A stretch of 64,000 nucleotides of DNA from Microbacterium sp. 8M (GCF_902506375.1 NZ_LR733284.1:686071-750070), one strand, 5' to 3'; shown: positions 53,032 to 62,915, numbered from the stretch's first letter. Numbers and translations are program-made. Notes: generated from the letters alone by a model not told the origin.

Positions 53032-54798
53032 ATGGACATCCGGGACTACCTCCGGGCGCTGCGGCGCAACTGGATCGCGATCATCCTCATGACCGCGGTC
53101 GGCCTCGGTGCGGCCTACGGGTGGGCGAAGATCCAGACGCCGGTCTACGAGGCGTCGGTGAGCGGCCTGGTGAAGAGCCGGGTGCAGCCGACGGACCCGC
53201 AGGAGCAGCTCGCGCAGTCGACGGACACGTTCGCACGCGCCAAGGTGCCCACCTACCTGGTGATGGCCGGCTGGCGCAGCGTCGGCGTGGATGCCGCGAA
53301 GACGCTGGGGCTCTCCGACAGCCCGGAGGCCCTCGTGAAACGGATCACGGTGACCAACCCCGAGGGCACCAACATCATCAACATCGCTGCCACCGCATCC
53401 TCGCCCAAAGCGGCGCAGCAACTCGCGGACGCCTGGATGAAGGGGCTCGTCGCCGTGATCGACGACACGGACGGCATCGACCGCGAACCGGGGACCTCGC
53501 CGGTCATGATCTACATCGCCCAGACCGCGGCGCTGCCGGAGGCGCCCATCTTCCCGAGCGTGCCCACGGCGCTGCTGATCGGCGGGCTGCTCGGCCTCGG
53601 CGGCGGCATCGCGTTCGCCATGATCCGCGCCATCTCGGATCGTCGGGTGCGGGGCACGGACGATGTCGAGCAGCGCCTGGGCGTGCCCCTCGTCGGGAGC
53701 ATCCCGAAGGTCGACGCTGTCGCCGGCGAACGGCGGATCGTCAGTGAGGACGAGCCTCACGCCACCTCCCGCACGGAATTCGCGGTGCGCGAGTCGCTGC
53801 GTGCGCTGCGCACCAACCTGCAGTTCATGGACGTCGATCATCCGCCGCGCACCATCGTCGTCACCAGCGCCCTGCCCGGCGAAGGCAAGTCGACGGTGGC
53901 GGCGAACCTCGCGATGACCCTCGCCGCGGCGGGCACGAACGTGGTGCTCGTCGACGGCGATCTGCGCCGTCCCACGGTCGCCTCGACGCTCGGCCTCGTC
54001 GCCGGCGCCGGCCTGACGGACGTGCTCGCCGGCAGGGCGAAGCTCCACGAGGTGGCGCAGACCGCACCGGACATCCCGAATCTGGCCGTGCTGACCGCCG
54101 GTACGATTCCGCCGAACCCGAGCGAAGTGCTGGGGTCCGCCCGCATGCACCAGCTCGTGAAGGACCTCACGAAGCACGCGACCGTCATCATCGATGCGCC
54201 GCCCGTTCTGGCGGTCACCGACGGGGCGGTGCTCACCAACCAGGCCGACGGCGCGCTCCTCGTCGTCGCGGTCGGCAAGACCACCTACGACGTGGTGGAC
54301 AAGGCGCTGAACACGCTCGAGAAGGCGCGAGGTCGGGTGCTCGGCCTGGTGCTGAACCGCGTCTCGATGACCGGGCGTCAGGCGGGCTACGCCTACGACT
54401 ACCGCGAACGGGCCGAGACGAAGCCGAAGGGCGGTGCAGACCAGACAGCCTCCGTCCCCGGCGAGTCGAAGGCCGTCGGGCCGCAGCGGACGGGCGCGGC
54501 TTCGGCGCCGATCCCGGATCCGGTGCTGGTCGCACCCGTCGTCCCGGTGCCTGTGCAGCCGCAGGAGGAGGCGTCTCAGAACGTGCCGGTGGCCACGGCG
54601 GCCGGCGCCGCCACGAAACCGCGCCGGGCGTCCGCGCGAGCCGCGCGCGCCGCTCGCGCAACCGCGGCTCCGGCGGAGGACGCGGCGGATCCGGCCGCCA
54701 TCGCGGAACAGCAGGGCACCGACTTCGAGAGCCTCCTGGGCGACTTCGTCGAGGACGGCGCTCCGGCGGCTCCGCGCCGTCAGCGCGGCCGGTCGTGA
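53032..54798 (+). CDS. BY-kinase / chain-length regulator (Wzz-Wzc type)
   Basis: 588 residues. Residues ~12-30 and ~178-198 are the two membrane segments around the external Wzz domain. The cytoplasmic part has Walker A SALPGEGKST (279-288), Walker A' VVLVDGDLRRP (304-314) and Walker B VIIDAPPVL (385-393). The kinase autophosphorylates tyrosines and controls polymer length and export. The usual C-terminal Tyr cluster is reduced to three (Tyr453, 455, 457), followed by a ~125-residue Ala/Pro tail. No phosphatase gene is seen in the window. The stop overlaps the next GTG (GTGA). Confidence 0.92.
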   Translation: MDIRDYLRALRRNWIAIILMTAVGLGAAYGWAKIQTPVYEASVSGLVKSRVQPTDPQEQLAQSTDTFARAKVPTYLVMAGWRSVGVDAAKTLGLSDSPEALVKRITVTNPEGTNIINIAATASSPKAAQQLADAWMKGLVAVIDDTDGIDREPGTSPVMIYIAQTAALPEAPIFPSVPTALLIGGLLGLGGGIAFAMIRAISDRRVRGTDDVEQRLGVPLVGSIPKVDAVAGERRIVSEDEPHATSRTEFAVRESLRALRTNLQFMDVDHPPRTIVVTSALPGEGKSTVAANLAMTLAAAGTNVVLVDGDLRRPTVASTLGLVAGAGLTDVLAGRAKLHEVAQTAPDIPNLAVLTAGTIPPNPSEVLGSARMHQLVKDLTKHATVIIDAPPVLAVTDGAVLTNQADGALLVVAVGKTTYDVVDKALNTLEKARGRVLGLVLNRVSMTGRQAGYAYDYRERAETKPKGGADQTASVPGESKAVGPQRTGAASAPIPDPVLVAPVVPVPVQPQEEASQNVPVATAAGAATKPRRASARAARAARATAAPAEDAADPAAIAEQQGTDFESLLGDFVEDGAPAAPRRQRGRS

Positions 54799-55946
54799 CT
54801 GCGCCGCGGGTCGCGCTGATCACGTCGTCGTACGCGCCGCACGTCGGGGGCGTCGAGACGCACGTCGCCGAGGTGGCGCGTGCCCTGACGGCCCGCGGGA
54901 GCTCCGTGGAGGTGTGGGCGGTCGACCGCGGGGAGCGGATGGACGCCGAGTCCCCCGAGGGCTTCCCCGTGCGGTATCTGCCGACGCCTCTTCCGGCTCG
55001 GCGCGTGGCGTCGCTGGTGCGGTTCGGCCTGCGCGCACCGGGAGCATGGGCGCAGTGGGCGCGGGCTTTCCGGCGGTTCCGCCCGGACGTGCTGCACGTG
55101 CACTGCTTCGGACCGAACGGGCTGTACGCCCTCGCCCTGCACCGTCGATTCGGCACACCGCTCGTCGTCACCTCGCACGGCGAGACCACGGGAGACGACG
55201 ACAACGTCTTCGCCCAGTCGGCGCTGCTGCGGCGCGGGCTCCGCTCCGCGCTCGCCGAGGCCGTCGCAGTCACGGCGCCCTCGGAGCACGTTCTGAGCGA
55301 CCTGCGCGCGCGGTTCGGACTGACCGGGGGCGTGGTCGTGCCCAACGGGGTGACCCGGGACATGACGCAGGACCCGGGGGTGCGTGCGCGGCTCCCGGCG
55401 GGCGCCTATCTCGCCGCGGTCGGTCGGCTCGGCCGGATGAAGGGGTTCGACCTTCTGCTCGAGGCCTTCGCGCGCGTGCGCTCCACCGGCACGGACGTGC
55501 GGCTCGTGATCGCCGGTGACGGCCCGGAACGGGCGGCGCTGCAGGACCAGGCCGCCGTGCTCGGGGTCGGGCACGTCGTGGACTTCCTCGGCTGGTGCTC
55601 ACCCGGTGAAGTGGCCGCGGTGCTGGCCGGATCCTGGGCGCTCGTGGTGCCGAGCCGCTCCGAGGCGTTCGGCATCGCCGCGCTCGAGGCATGGCGGGCG
55701 GAGACCGCGCTGGTGATGACGAACCGCGGCGGTGCCGCTGAGTTCGTCCGAGACGGCGAGGACGGGATCCTCGTCGACCCTCAGGACGTTGACGCGCTCG
55801 CGGCCGCGATCCGGCGCGTGCTCACCGATCCGCCGCTGCGCGCCCGGCTCGCGAGCGCGGGCGCGGATCGGGTCGCCGAGTTCACCTGGGAGCGGGTGGC
55901 GGACCGGTACCTGCCGCTCTACCCGACGGCGGAGGCGGCCGGATGA
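54795..55946 (+). CDS. GT4 glycosyltransferase
   Basis: 383 residues, GT-B. N-terminal ALITSSYAPHVGGVETHVAE, then VVVPNGVTRDMTQ, AAVGRLGRMKGFDLLLEAFA and the EX7E motif SRSEAFGIAALEAWRAETAL. It overlaps the kinase gene by GTGA and the pyruvyltransferase gene by ATGA, so the three are translationally coupled. Confidence 0.9.
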   Translation: MTAPRVALITSSYAPHVGGVETHVAEVARALTARGSSVEVWAVDRGERMDAESPEGFPVRYLPTPLPARRVASLVRFGLRAPGAWAQWARAFRRFRPDVLHVHCFGPNGLYALALHRRFGTPLVVTSHGETTGDDDNVFAQSALLRRGLRSALAEAVAVTAPSEHVLSDLRARFGLTGGVVVPNGVTRDMTQDPGVRARLPAGAYLAAVGRLGRMKGFDLLLEAFARVRSTGTDVRLVIAGDGPERAALQDQAAVLGVGHVVDFLGWCSPGEVAAVLAGSWALVVPSRSEAFGIAALEAWRAETALVMTNRGGAAEFVRDGEDGILVDPQDVDALAAAIRRVLTDPPLRARLASAGADRVAEFTWERVADRYLPLYPTAEAAG

Positions 55947-56830
55947 CGCGGACGTGGAGCTACGAGGGACCGCTGCGGCGCCGGCTGCGCCAGGCGCGAC
56001 GACTGCTGCAGGCGGCGCCGTCGGTGGGCTCGCGGGGCCTGGTCGTACCCGCGTTCTGGTGGGACGGGCATCCGAATTTCGGCGACGCGCTGACCCCGCT
56101 CCTGCTGCCGCGGTACGGCATCGTTCCCGTGCACCGCGAGCCCGACCGGGCGCGGTTGACAGGCGTCGGCAGCATCATCCAGTTCCTGCCCGAGCATTAC
56201 GACGGCGCGATCTGGGGATCCGGCGCGATCGACGACGCCGAACGCGCGCTGCCGGCCGCGCACGTCCTCGCCGTGCGCGGACCGCTCACGGCCGAGCGGA
56301 TCGGAGCGGGGGATGTCGCCTATGGGGACCCGGGTCTGCTGGTGGGGCGCCACCTGAGCCGGCCCCGCTCCGACGGCCGGGTGGTGCTGGTCGCGCATGG
56401 GCACCACCGCGGCGACCAGGAGCTCACCGGGTTCGCGGAACGGGACGGTGCGCGAGCGGTCAACGTGCATCGGTCCGCGCCGACCGTCATCCGGGAGATC
56501 GCCGCGGCGGGCGCCGTGCTGACCACGTCGCTGCACGGGCTGGTCACCGCGGACGCATACGGCATCCCTGCCGTCTGGACGACGCGTGAGCCCGCCCTCA
56601 TCGGCGGTGATTTCAAGTTCCGCGACTACGAGGCGGCCGTCACTCCCGGCCGCAGCCGGTTCTTGCCGTTCGAGGATGTGCGCACGCCCGACGCCGTGGT
56701 GCGCCGGGCGACTCCGGCCGACGCTGAACGGATCGCGGAGCTGTGCGAGGGGCTGGAGGCGGCGCTGCGGCGTCTTCCCGGCGTGCTCGGAGCGCTGCCC
56801 CGCTACCCGGCCGGGCTGCTGCGGCTCTGA
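55943..56830 (+). CDS. Polysaccharide pyruvyltransferase family protein
   Basis: 295 residues. WWDGHPNFGDALTPLLL is the N-terminal signature, IWGSGAIDDAE and VLAVRGPLTAERI follow, and TTSLHGLVTADAYGIPAVWT carries the conserved H-G-L near the active site. The family adds a ketal-linked pyruvate to a sugar of an exopolysaccharide, from phosphoenolpyruvate, giving negative charge. The start ATG overlaps the GT4 stop. Confidence 0.87.
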   Translation: MTRTWSYEGPLRRRLRQARRLLQAAPSVGSRGLVVPAFWWDGHPNFGDALTPLLLPRYGIVPVHREPDRARLTGVGSIIQFLPEHYDGAIWGSGAIDDAERALPAAHVLAVRGPLTAERIGAGDVAYGDPGLLVGRHLSRPRSDGRVVLVAHGHHRGDQELTGFAERDGARAVNVHRSAPTVIREIAAAGAVLTTSLHGLVTADAYGIPAVWTTREPALIGGDFKFRDYEAAVTPGRSRFLPFEDVRTPDAVVRRATPADAERIAELCEGLEAALRRLPGVLGALPRYPAGLLRL

Positions 56831-56861
56831 CGCGTCGCACCCACGCCGCGGCCACTCCCAC

Positions 56862-56910
56862 GCGGCTGTCGCGGCTGTCGCGCGGGTGCCGCGGCTGTCG
56901 CGCGGGTGCC
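56862..56910. repeat. Short tandem repeat between convergent genes
   Basis: Two exact 20-bp units GCGGCTGTCGCGCGGGTGCC (56871-56890, 56891-56910), preceded by a half unit GCGGCTGTC. The 109-bp gap between convergent genes is otherwise empty. Confidence 0.85.
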
Positions 56911-56939
56911 GCGGCAAGGCGACCAGATGAGATCCTGCT

Positions 56940-58001
56940 TCACCGCAGCGAGCTCCACACGCGGGCATGTCCCTGTGCGGACCGCTCCCAGGTGAACTCC
57001 GCGGCGCGGGCCCGGCCGGCCGCGACGAGCCGGTCGACGGCCGGGTCGCCAGAGGTGGCCGCCAGCACGCCGTCGGTCACGCCGTCGGCCGTGGGCTCGA
57101 CGATCACGGCGGCACCGCCCGCCACCTCGGGGAGACTGCTCGTGTTCGCGGCGATCACGGGCACACGGGCCGCCATCGCCTCGAGCACGGGCAGTCCGAA
57201 CCCCTCGTACAGCGAGGGCACGACGACCGCGCGGGCGGCCGCGACGAGGCCCGGCATGAGCTCGTCCGACAGTCGTCCGAGCAGGTGCACCCCGGGCAGG
57301 CCGGCGAACAGCTCGGTGCGGCGGGGATGCGGCGGGCCGGCGAGAGCGAGGACCATGCCGGGCCGCTCGCGGTGGATCCGGGGCCATGCGGCCGCCAGGG
57401 CTTCGAGGTTCTTGCGTCGTGCCGCTCCGCCCGCGTGCAGCAGATAGGGCTGGTCGAGCCCAAGGCCGGCGCGCGCCTCGGTGGAGAGGGGCGCCGCGTC
57501 GAAGTAGCGCGGATCCACTCCGTTCGGCACGACATGGGGATCCGAGACCCCGAGGAAATCCACCGCCTCCGACGCGGTGAACGCCGACACGCAGATCACG
57601 GCCGCGGCTCGGCGCGCCTCGGCCGCCGCAGCGGCGACCGGCGCCGATTCATCGGGGAACCGCCACGAAACGACATCGTGCAACGTGATCACGTCGGCGT
57701 GCGGGGAGGGCGGCAGCTCCAGCGCCATCCGGTGGGACACGGCGTCACCCGCGAAGAGCGCGCGTCCGAGTGCGGCGCGCGCGGACTCCGACGCCCGCGC
57801 CACCCGGCCCAGCGGAAGGCGGCGGTTGCCTTCGAGCCGAGACCGCAGCGAGCGGAACACGAGGGACCGCACGGTCCACGGCTCCGACGCCTCGTGCGTG
57901 AGCGCGGCCTGCGCGCGTTCGCCGATCTGGCGCTGGTACGCCTGCGCTCCCATCGGGACCTCGGTCGCGATGGTCGCCAGGGACAGTCGCGGAGCGGTCA
58001 C
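56940..58001 (-). CDS. GT4 glycosyltransferase
   Basis: 353 residues, GT-B. The middle has VITLHDVVSWRFPDES, HVVPNGVDPRYFDAA, YLLHAGGAARRKNLEALA, and the EX7E motif PSLYEGFGLPVLEAMAARVP. The family adds a sugar from a nucleotide donor to the growing lipid-linked unit. GTG 58001 overlaps the previous gene's stop (GTGA), forming a two-gene operon. Confidence 0.9.
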   Translation of the reverse strand: MTAPRLSLATIATEVPMGAQAYQRQIGERAQAALTHEASEPWTVRSLVFRSLRSRLEGNRRLPLGRVARASESARAALGRALFAGDAVSHRMALELPPSPHADVITLHDVVSWRFPDESAPVAAAAAEARRAAAVICVSAFTASEAVDFLGVSDPHVVPNGVDPRYFDAAPLSTEARAGLGLDQPYLLHAGGAARRKNLEALAAAWPRIHRERPGMVLALAGPPHPRRTELFAGLPGVHLLGRLSDELMPGLVAAARAVVVPSLYEGFGLPVLEAMAARVPVIAANTSSLPEVAGGAAVIVEPTADGVTDGVLAATSGDPAVDRLVAAGRARAAEFTWERSAQGHARVWSSLR

Positions 58002-59191
58002 GTGCTCTCCCGCCCGTGCGCCCGCGCCCGGTCGGCGGCGCCGCGCGCTGCACCGGTGTGCGCCCGCAGCCAGTCGTCCACCGGCGCGACGCACGCGCTC
58101 CACGTGCGTTCGGCGAGCACCCGCGCCCGGGCGGCCGCGGGCACGGGCTCGGTGGCCCGGTGCGTGAGGCGCGCGGCGATCCAGGTGGCCCAGGCATCCG
58201 GGTCCGCCGAGATCTGGGCCGGCGCGTCGGGGAAGGCGCTCGCGGCGTCCGGCGTCGCGATCACGGCGGCGCCGGTCGCGAGCGCCTCGGTGAACTTCAT
58301 GGCAGCCCCCACCCCGTCGATGACGGGCACCGCGATCACGGTGGCCTGCGCCGTGAAGTCGGCGAGGCTCGGCACCTTCCCGACGAACGCGACGCCGGCC
58401 GGAAGCACCGACGACGTGTCCATGCCGGTGCCGGCGATCCGGCACTCCGCATCCGGGACGAGGGTCGCGAGCCGCGGCCAGACCTCGCCGAGGAACCAGT
58501 CCAGCCCCCGCCGGTTGGGCTCCCACGCCCAGCCGCCGAAGAGCGCGACCAGGGGAGCGCTGCGGGAGTACTCACGCTCGGGCCATTCCGCAGGGTCGAT
58601 GCCCAAGGGCGCGGCGAAGGCGCGCGCCGCCACATCCGGGTGCTGGGCGACCAGGCGGATCTGCTCGGCGTCCGAGCAGGTCATGACGCCATCGGCGCGC
58701 GCGATCGCCCGCGCTTCCAGACGCCGGTGCTGATCGGCCTGCTCGGGAAGACCACGGGCGAGGAGCCAGGAGCTCATCGCGTTGTGCACGTCGAGCAGCA
58801 CCGGTGCTCCGGGATCGTCCGGCAGCAGCCACACCGAGTCCTGATGCGACAGCACGATCGCATCCCAGCCCCCGCTGCGCACCCTGCGCGCGAGCCGTCG
58901 TGCCGCGCCGGGGACCGCCCTGCCCTTCACGTGCAGCCGAGGCCGGACGACCTCGGTCAGTTCCGCGATCGAGGCGTCGTCCTGCGGCCCCGCCGGGCTG
59001 ACGACGACGATCCGCCACCCGCGTTCCCGGAGCGCGGCGATCTGGTGGTACTGGCGGCGCTGCCCGCCCTGCCCGAACCGGTCGGGCACCTCGACGCTCA
59101 GCCAGAGCACCGCGCCCTGCGACGGCTGCGCGCCCGATGCCGCGGACGGTGGCGCCTGACGGGCGGCGTGCGGGGTCCGGGCTCGCGCCAT
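57998..59191 (-). CDS. GT-B glycosyltransferase
   Basis: 397 residues. PVLLDVHNAMSSWLLARG, VTCSDAEQIRL-like GVMTCSDAEQIRL, LVALFGGWAWEPNRRGLDWF and VIDGVGAAMKFTEALATG are typical of the GT4 subgroup with an N-terminal VLWLSVEVPDRFGQGGQRRQ loop. ATG 59191 has GGGAGG upstream. Transcribed divergently from the GT2 gene. Confidence 0.85.
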   Translation of the reverse strand: MARARTPHAARQAPPSAASGAQPSQGAVLWLSVEVPDRFGQGGQRRQYHQIAALRERGWRIVVVSPAGPQDDASIAELTEVVRPRLHVKGRAVPGAARRLARRVRSGGWDAIVLSHQDSVWLLPDDPGAPVLLDVHNAMSSWLLARGLPEQADQHRRLEARAIARADGVMTCSDAEQIRLVAQHPDVAARAFAAPLGIDPAEWPEREYSRSAPLVALFGGWAWEPNRRGLDWFLGEVWPRLATLVPDAECRIAGTGMDTSSVLPAGVAFVGKVPSLADFTAQATVIAVPVIDGVGAAMKFTEALATGAAVIATPDAASAFPDAPAQISADPDAWATWIAARLTHRATEPVPAAARARVLAERTWSACVAPVDDWLRAHTGAARGAADRARAHGREST

Positions 59192-59322
59192 ATCGCCTCC
59201 CGTCGTGTGCGGTTCCAGTATGCCCGCCGAACCGGCGCGCGGTGGCGAGAGGACGGCCGCGTGCTGCTGGCTATCATCGAGTCGGGACGCGCCCACAGGC
59301 GCGGCGACGGGCAGGAGCGCAC

Positions 59323-60285
59323 GTGACCGCGGGACGAGCAGGCGAGGCGACGATCGGGGTCGTCATCCCGCTCTACAACGGCGCCCGCCACATCGCCGAG
59401 ACGCTCCGTTCCGTGCTCGGGCAGACGCACTCCGCGCTGCAGGTGATCGTGCTCGACGACGGATCGTCCGACAAGGGCGCCGACATCGTGCGCACCGGCT
59501 TCCCGGATCCGAGGCTGTCCCTGGTGCAGAAGGCCAACGAGGGGATCGCTCGCACCCGCAACACCGGGCTCGCGCTGCTCGGCACGGACGTCGAGTTCGT
59601 GGTGTTCATGGATCACGACGACCTCGTGGCGCCCGATCTCTACGAACGGCTGCTGGGCCTGCTGGAGAGGCGTGCCGACGCGGTCGGCGCGTACGCGATC
59701 GCGGACTGGATCGACGTCGCGTCCGCCCCGATCGGTGCGGGGGAGTTCGCCCGCTTCATGCGGGAGCGCCAGGCCGTGCGCGGCGGTCGAGTGGTGCCTC
59801 TCGCCCCCGACGAGGACGCCACGCTGCCCGAGCTGTTCCTGGAGAATCACCTCTATCCGCCCAGCGGGATCCTGCTGCGGCGTGAGGCGGTCGACGCGAT
59901 CGGCGGGTTCGACCCGAGGTACCGGGTCGCCGACGACTGGGACGCCCTGGTGCGTCTCTCGCGGCGCGGTCCGCTCGTGCCCCTGGACGAGATCCTGGTC
60001 GGCTACCGGCGTCATGGCGCGAACGCCTCGGGGAACACGGCGCTGAACGTGCGCGAGAGCCGCGCCGTGTGGTCGCGCACCTACTTCTCCTCCGACAACT
60101 CCGCGGCCGATCGGCGCGCTCTCCGGGCGGCCTGGCGGGGCATGCAGCGGCACAAGTTCCGGGCGAAGTCGGCTGCCGCCGGGCGGGAACTGCGTGCAGG
60201 GCGCCCACTGAACGCCTGCCGCGGCCAGCTCGACGCACTGGCGCACCTCGCGCTGGTCCGTCCTCTTCGACGCTGGGGCCGCTGA
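59323..60285 (+). CDS. GT2 glycosyltransferase
   Basis: 320 residues, GT-A. VVIPLYNGARHIAETLRSVL, IVLDDGSSDKG, EGIARTRNTGLAL, the metal-binding FMDHDDLV and the YPPSGILLRREAVDAIGGFD and DDWDALVRL acceptor motifs are intact. GTG 59323 follows CAGGAG. It stands alone on the plus strand among minus-strand glycosyltransferases. Confidence 0.88.
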   Translation: MTAGRAGEATIGVVIPLYNGARHIAETLRSVLGQTHSALQVIVLDDGSSDKGADIVRTGFPDPRLSLVQKANEGIARTRNTGLALLGTDVEFVVFMDHDDLVAPDLYERLLGLLERRADAVGAYAIADWIDVASAPIGAGEFARFMRERQAVRGGRVVPLAPDEDATLPELFLENHLYPPSGILLRREAVDAIGGFDPRYRVADDWDALVRLSRRGPLVPLDEILVGYRRHGANASGNTALNVRESRAVWSRTYFSSDNSAADRRALRAAWRGMQRHKFRAKSAAAGRELRAGRPLNACRGQLDALAHLALVRPLRRWGR

Positions 60286-60330
60286 ACCGCTCGGCTCCGA
60301 CCACAAGGCCGAGTCCCTCGGCGTGCCGGG

Positions 60331-61482
60331 TCAGCTCTCATCCAGCAGCGCGCGCAGTCGTGCCCATGCCCAGTCCGGGTCCCGCTGCCGTGCGCGGCGG
60401 ACACCGGCCTCGCCGCGTCGGGCCCTGGCTGCCGGATCCCTGATGAGCTCGCGGAGCGCCGCTGCGAGCGCATCGGGATCGTTCGGCGGCACCAGCACGG
60501 CCACATCGCCCACCACACTCGGAATGCCGCCCGTGCGCGAGGCGACGATCGGCAGGCCGCTGGCCATGCCCTCGCCCAGAATCAGGCCGCTGGGCTCGGC
60601 CCACACCGACGGCACCGCCAGCACGTCGGCGTCGCGGTAGAGCGCCGGCAGCGCGTCGCGGTCCGCGAACGGCAGGAACGTCACGCGCGCGCGGCTGGTC
60701 CGGGCGAGCTCGCGCACCTCGCGCTCGTATGCGCTCGGGTGCGCGTGCCGATCGAACCCGTGACTGCCGACGAACACGAACTCGGCCTCGTCCGGCGCGA
60801 ATGCCTGCGCCGCGCGGGCCAGGACGTCGGGCCCCTTCGAAGGGATCATCCGTCCCACGAACAGCACGCGCAGGGGACGCGGCCCCTCGGCGCGTCGGGC
60901 CGGCGGGCTGAACCGCGTGGTGTCGACAGGGTTCTCCGCCACGACGACCTTCGCGCGCTGGGCGCGCGGCAGCAGGGCGCGGGTCTCCTCGGCGAGCGCG
61001 TCGCTCACGCAGATCACGAGATGGGCGCCGCCGACGGTGCGGTCGGCCTCGCGACGTGCGTAGGTGCGGAACAGCTGATTGTGCGCGTAGATCGACACGC
61101 GATGTCCTGTGCCGCGCAGCAGCTGCGGCAGGATCGGGGCGTTGTGGGCGAGAACGTCCGCGGGAGGCAGATCGCGCACGGCCTCGGCGACCGGGGAGTA
61201 CCACCGGGCCAGCCGGGGGCGGGCGAAGCCCAGCCGCCCCGCGATGGCGTCGAGGTAGCGACCGCTGCGCGTGACGCCAGGGGCACGGTCGTACTCGATC
61301 AGCTCGACGTTGCCGTAGCGCGGCGTCATGGTGCTGCGATCCAGGATCACGCCGTGCGGGGCGGCGCCGGCACGGACCGCGGCGTCTGCGAGCAGGTGCA
61401 CGACCGTCGGAACCGCGGATCCGGTGCGTGGAGAGAAGTGGTCGCCGGGCGTGATCGCGTGGATGACCCGGCGCTCGCCCAT
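60331..61482 (-). CDS. GT4 glycosyltransferase
   Basis: 383 residues, GT-B. GDHFSPRTGSAVPTVVHLLA at the start, VSIYAHNQLFRTY, VVAENPVDTTRFSPP, LRVLFVGRMIPSKGPDVLAR, and the EX7E region SVWAEPSGLILGEGMASGLP are recognisable. ATG 61482 (MGERRVIHAITPGDHF) is the only good start. The next minus-strand GT gene ends 90 bases upstream. Confidence 0.88.
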   Translation of the reverse strand: MGERRVIHAITPGDHFSPRTGSAVPTVVHLLADAAVRAGAAPHGVILDRSTMTPRYGNVELIEYDRAPGVTRSGRYLDAIAGRLGFARPRLARWYSPVAEAVRDLPPADVLAHNAPILPQLLRGTGHRVSIYAHNQLFRTYARREADRTVGGAHLVICVSDALAEETRALLPRAQRAKVVVAENPVDTTRFSPPARRAEGPRPLRVLFVGRMIPSKGPDVLARAAQAFAPDEAEFVFVGSHGFDRHAHPSAYEREVRELARTSRARVTFLPFADRDALPALYRDADVLAVPSVWAEPSGLILGEGMASGLPIVASRTGGIPSVVGDVAVLVPPNDPDALAAALRELIRDPAARARRGEAGVRRARQRDPDWAWARLRALLDES

Positions 61483-61572
61483 GCGGTCAGTTTAGGGCTG
61501 GGCGTGCAGCAGGGCGCCGGGCGGAGGCCTCACCCTGTGGGGGTCTGCGACGGTCGACGACCGGCAGGCGCT

Positions 61573-62811
61573 TCACGGCGTCGGGTGTCGAGACGGCTCC
61601 GTGTGCGGATCCCCGCCGAGGGCGGGCATCGCCTCGACGAGCCGGCGCGCGTATCGCTGCGTGCCATACCGGGTGCGCGCCCACTGGGTCACCTCGGGAT
61701 GCGCCGCGGGCACGGCGTGGAGCGCGGCGATCACCGCGGCGGCGAACGCCTGAGGATCGTCGGTGACCGGGTAGGGGAATCGTCCTTCGTCATCCGTGAT
61801 CCCCTCGGCGCCGACCGTGGTCGAGACGACGGGAAGGCCGCGCAGCAGCGCGTCGATCGTCTTGAACTTCACGCCGGCCCCGGAGTGCAGCGGCACGACG
61901 GCCGCCGACGCCATGCGGTACACCTCGTCGAGGTCGTCGACGTACCCTCTCACGGCTACCCCGGCGGTCAGCGCCGCTCGGCGCTGCAGCGACTCCGGCG
62001 GATGGGCGCCGACCAGTGCCAGACCCGTCTCGGGCAGTGCCCTGAGAACCGTCGGCCAGACCTCGTCGAGCAGCCACTCGGCCGCCTCCACGTTCTCGCG
62101 TCGGTCGAACGCCGCGACGAACACCACCGGCCCGATGCGCGCCGAGGCGGATCCGTCGACCGGAGGCTCTGGGTGCTCGGACGGATCCCACAACGGTGGA
62201 TCGATCGCGACGACGCGCGGTCGGCGCGATGCGCGGCGCACCTGCGCGGCGTCCTTGTCGCTGAGCGTGATGACGACGTCGGCTCCGCGGAAGGACGCGG
62301 GTTGGGTGAGCGCGACGGTGCACACGCGCCACGCCCGCCATGCGACCTTCCGAGGTGCGCGCTGCGCCCGTGCGGCACGCAGCCAGCGCAGTTCGCGCTG
62401 CAACGGCACGTCGTGGGCGATCAGGGCCGTGGGGCGGTTCACCCCGTGAAGCAGGAACGCCATCTCCTCCCACTGCGCCTCGACGAACTCGGCGGTCCCC
62501 AGCGCGTCCTGCACGGCCGGGCTGCGTCGCAGCGCCCTGCGGCTGCTCGGGGCGAGCCAGTGCGGGACGAGCACCGCGGCGACACGGTCGGCGATCCGCA
62601 GCCCGCGGCAGCCCTCACACGGCACGAGGAGCACGCGCCCCGGATCCTCCGTCCGCGCGCGGCCGATGCGGTTGACCTCGGTCTCGGGGGCGACGGTGAC
62701 GACGTCGTGCCCGAGACTGCGCAGCGCGGCCAGGTGGCGACGGTAGTACTCGCCACCTGCATGGGGGATCCCGACGTAGGGCACGACCAGGGAGAAGCTG
62801 ACGATCCTCAT
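61573..62811 (-). CDS. GT-B glycosyltransferase
   Basis: 412 residues. N-terminal VSFSLVVPYVGIPHAGGEYY, then IAHDVPLQRELRWLRAARAQ, VVFVAAFDRRENVEAAEWLL and VVPLHSGAGVKFKTIDALLR, a pattern of the GT4 subgroup also seen in the gene at 57998. ATG 62811 starts the fold directly. It is divergent from the pyruvyltransferase gene, with 104 bases between the starts. Confidence 0.86.
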   Translation of the reverse strand: MRIVSFSLVVPYVGIPHAGGEYYRRHLAALRSLGHDVVTVAPETEVNRIGRARTEDPGRVLLVPCEGCRGLRIADRVAAVLVPHWLAPSSRRALRRSPAVQDALGTAEFVEAQWEEMAFLLHGVNRPTALIAHDVPLQRELRWLRAARAQRAPRKVAWRAWRVCTVALTQPASFRGADVVITLSDKDAAQVRRASRRPRVVAIDPPLWDPSEHPEPPVDGSASARIGPVVFVAAFDRRENVEAAEWLLDEVWPTVLRALPETGLALVGAHPPESLQRRAALTAGVAVRGYVDDLDEVYRMASAAVVPLHSGAGVKFKTIDALLRGLPVVSTTVGAEGITDDEGRFPYPVTDDPQAFAAAVIAALHAVPAAHPEVTQWARTRYGTQRYARRLVEAMPALGGDPHTEPSRHPTP

Positions 62812-62915
62812 CGCCGCGGTCCGGTTCCGACGAACGCCGGCGAGGGCGGGTGAACCACGTCACAGATATACCACCGTCCGGATCCCAGGCAATAGCATCG
62901 CGACGGAGGCACCCC

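Noticed and set aside
60739..62853. Open frame of about 700 codons on the plus strand over two glycosyltransferase genes
   Set aside because: Antisense to two genes with intact GT-B motifs; the translation has no domain signals.
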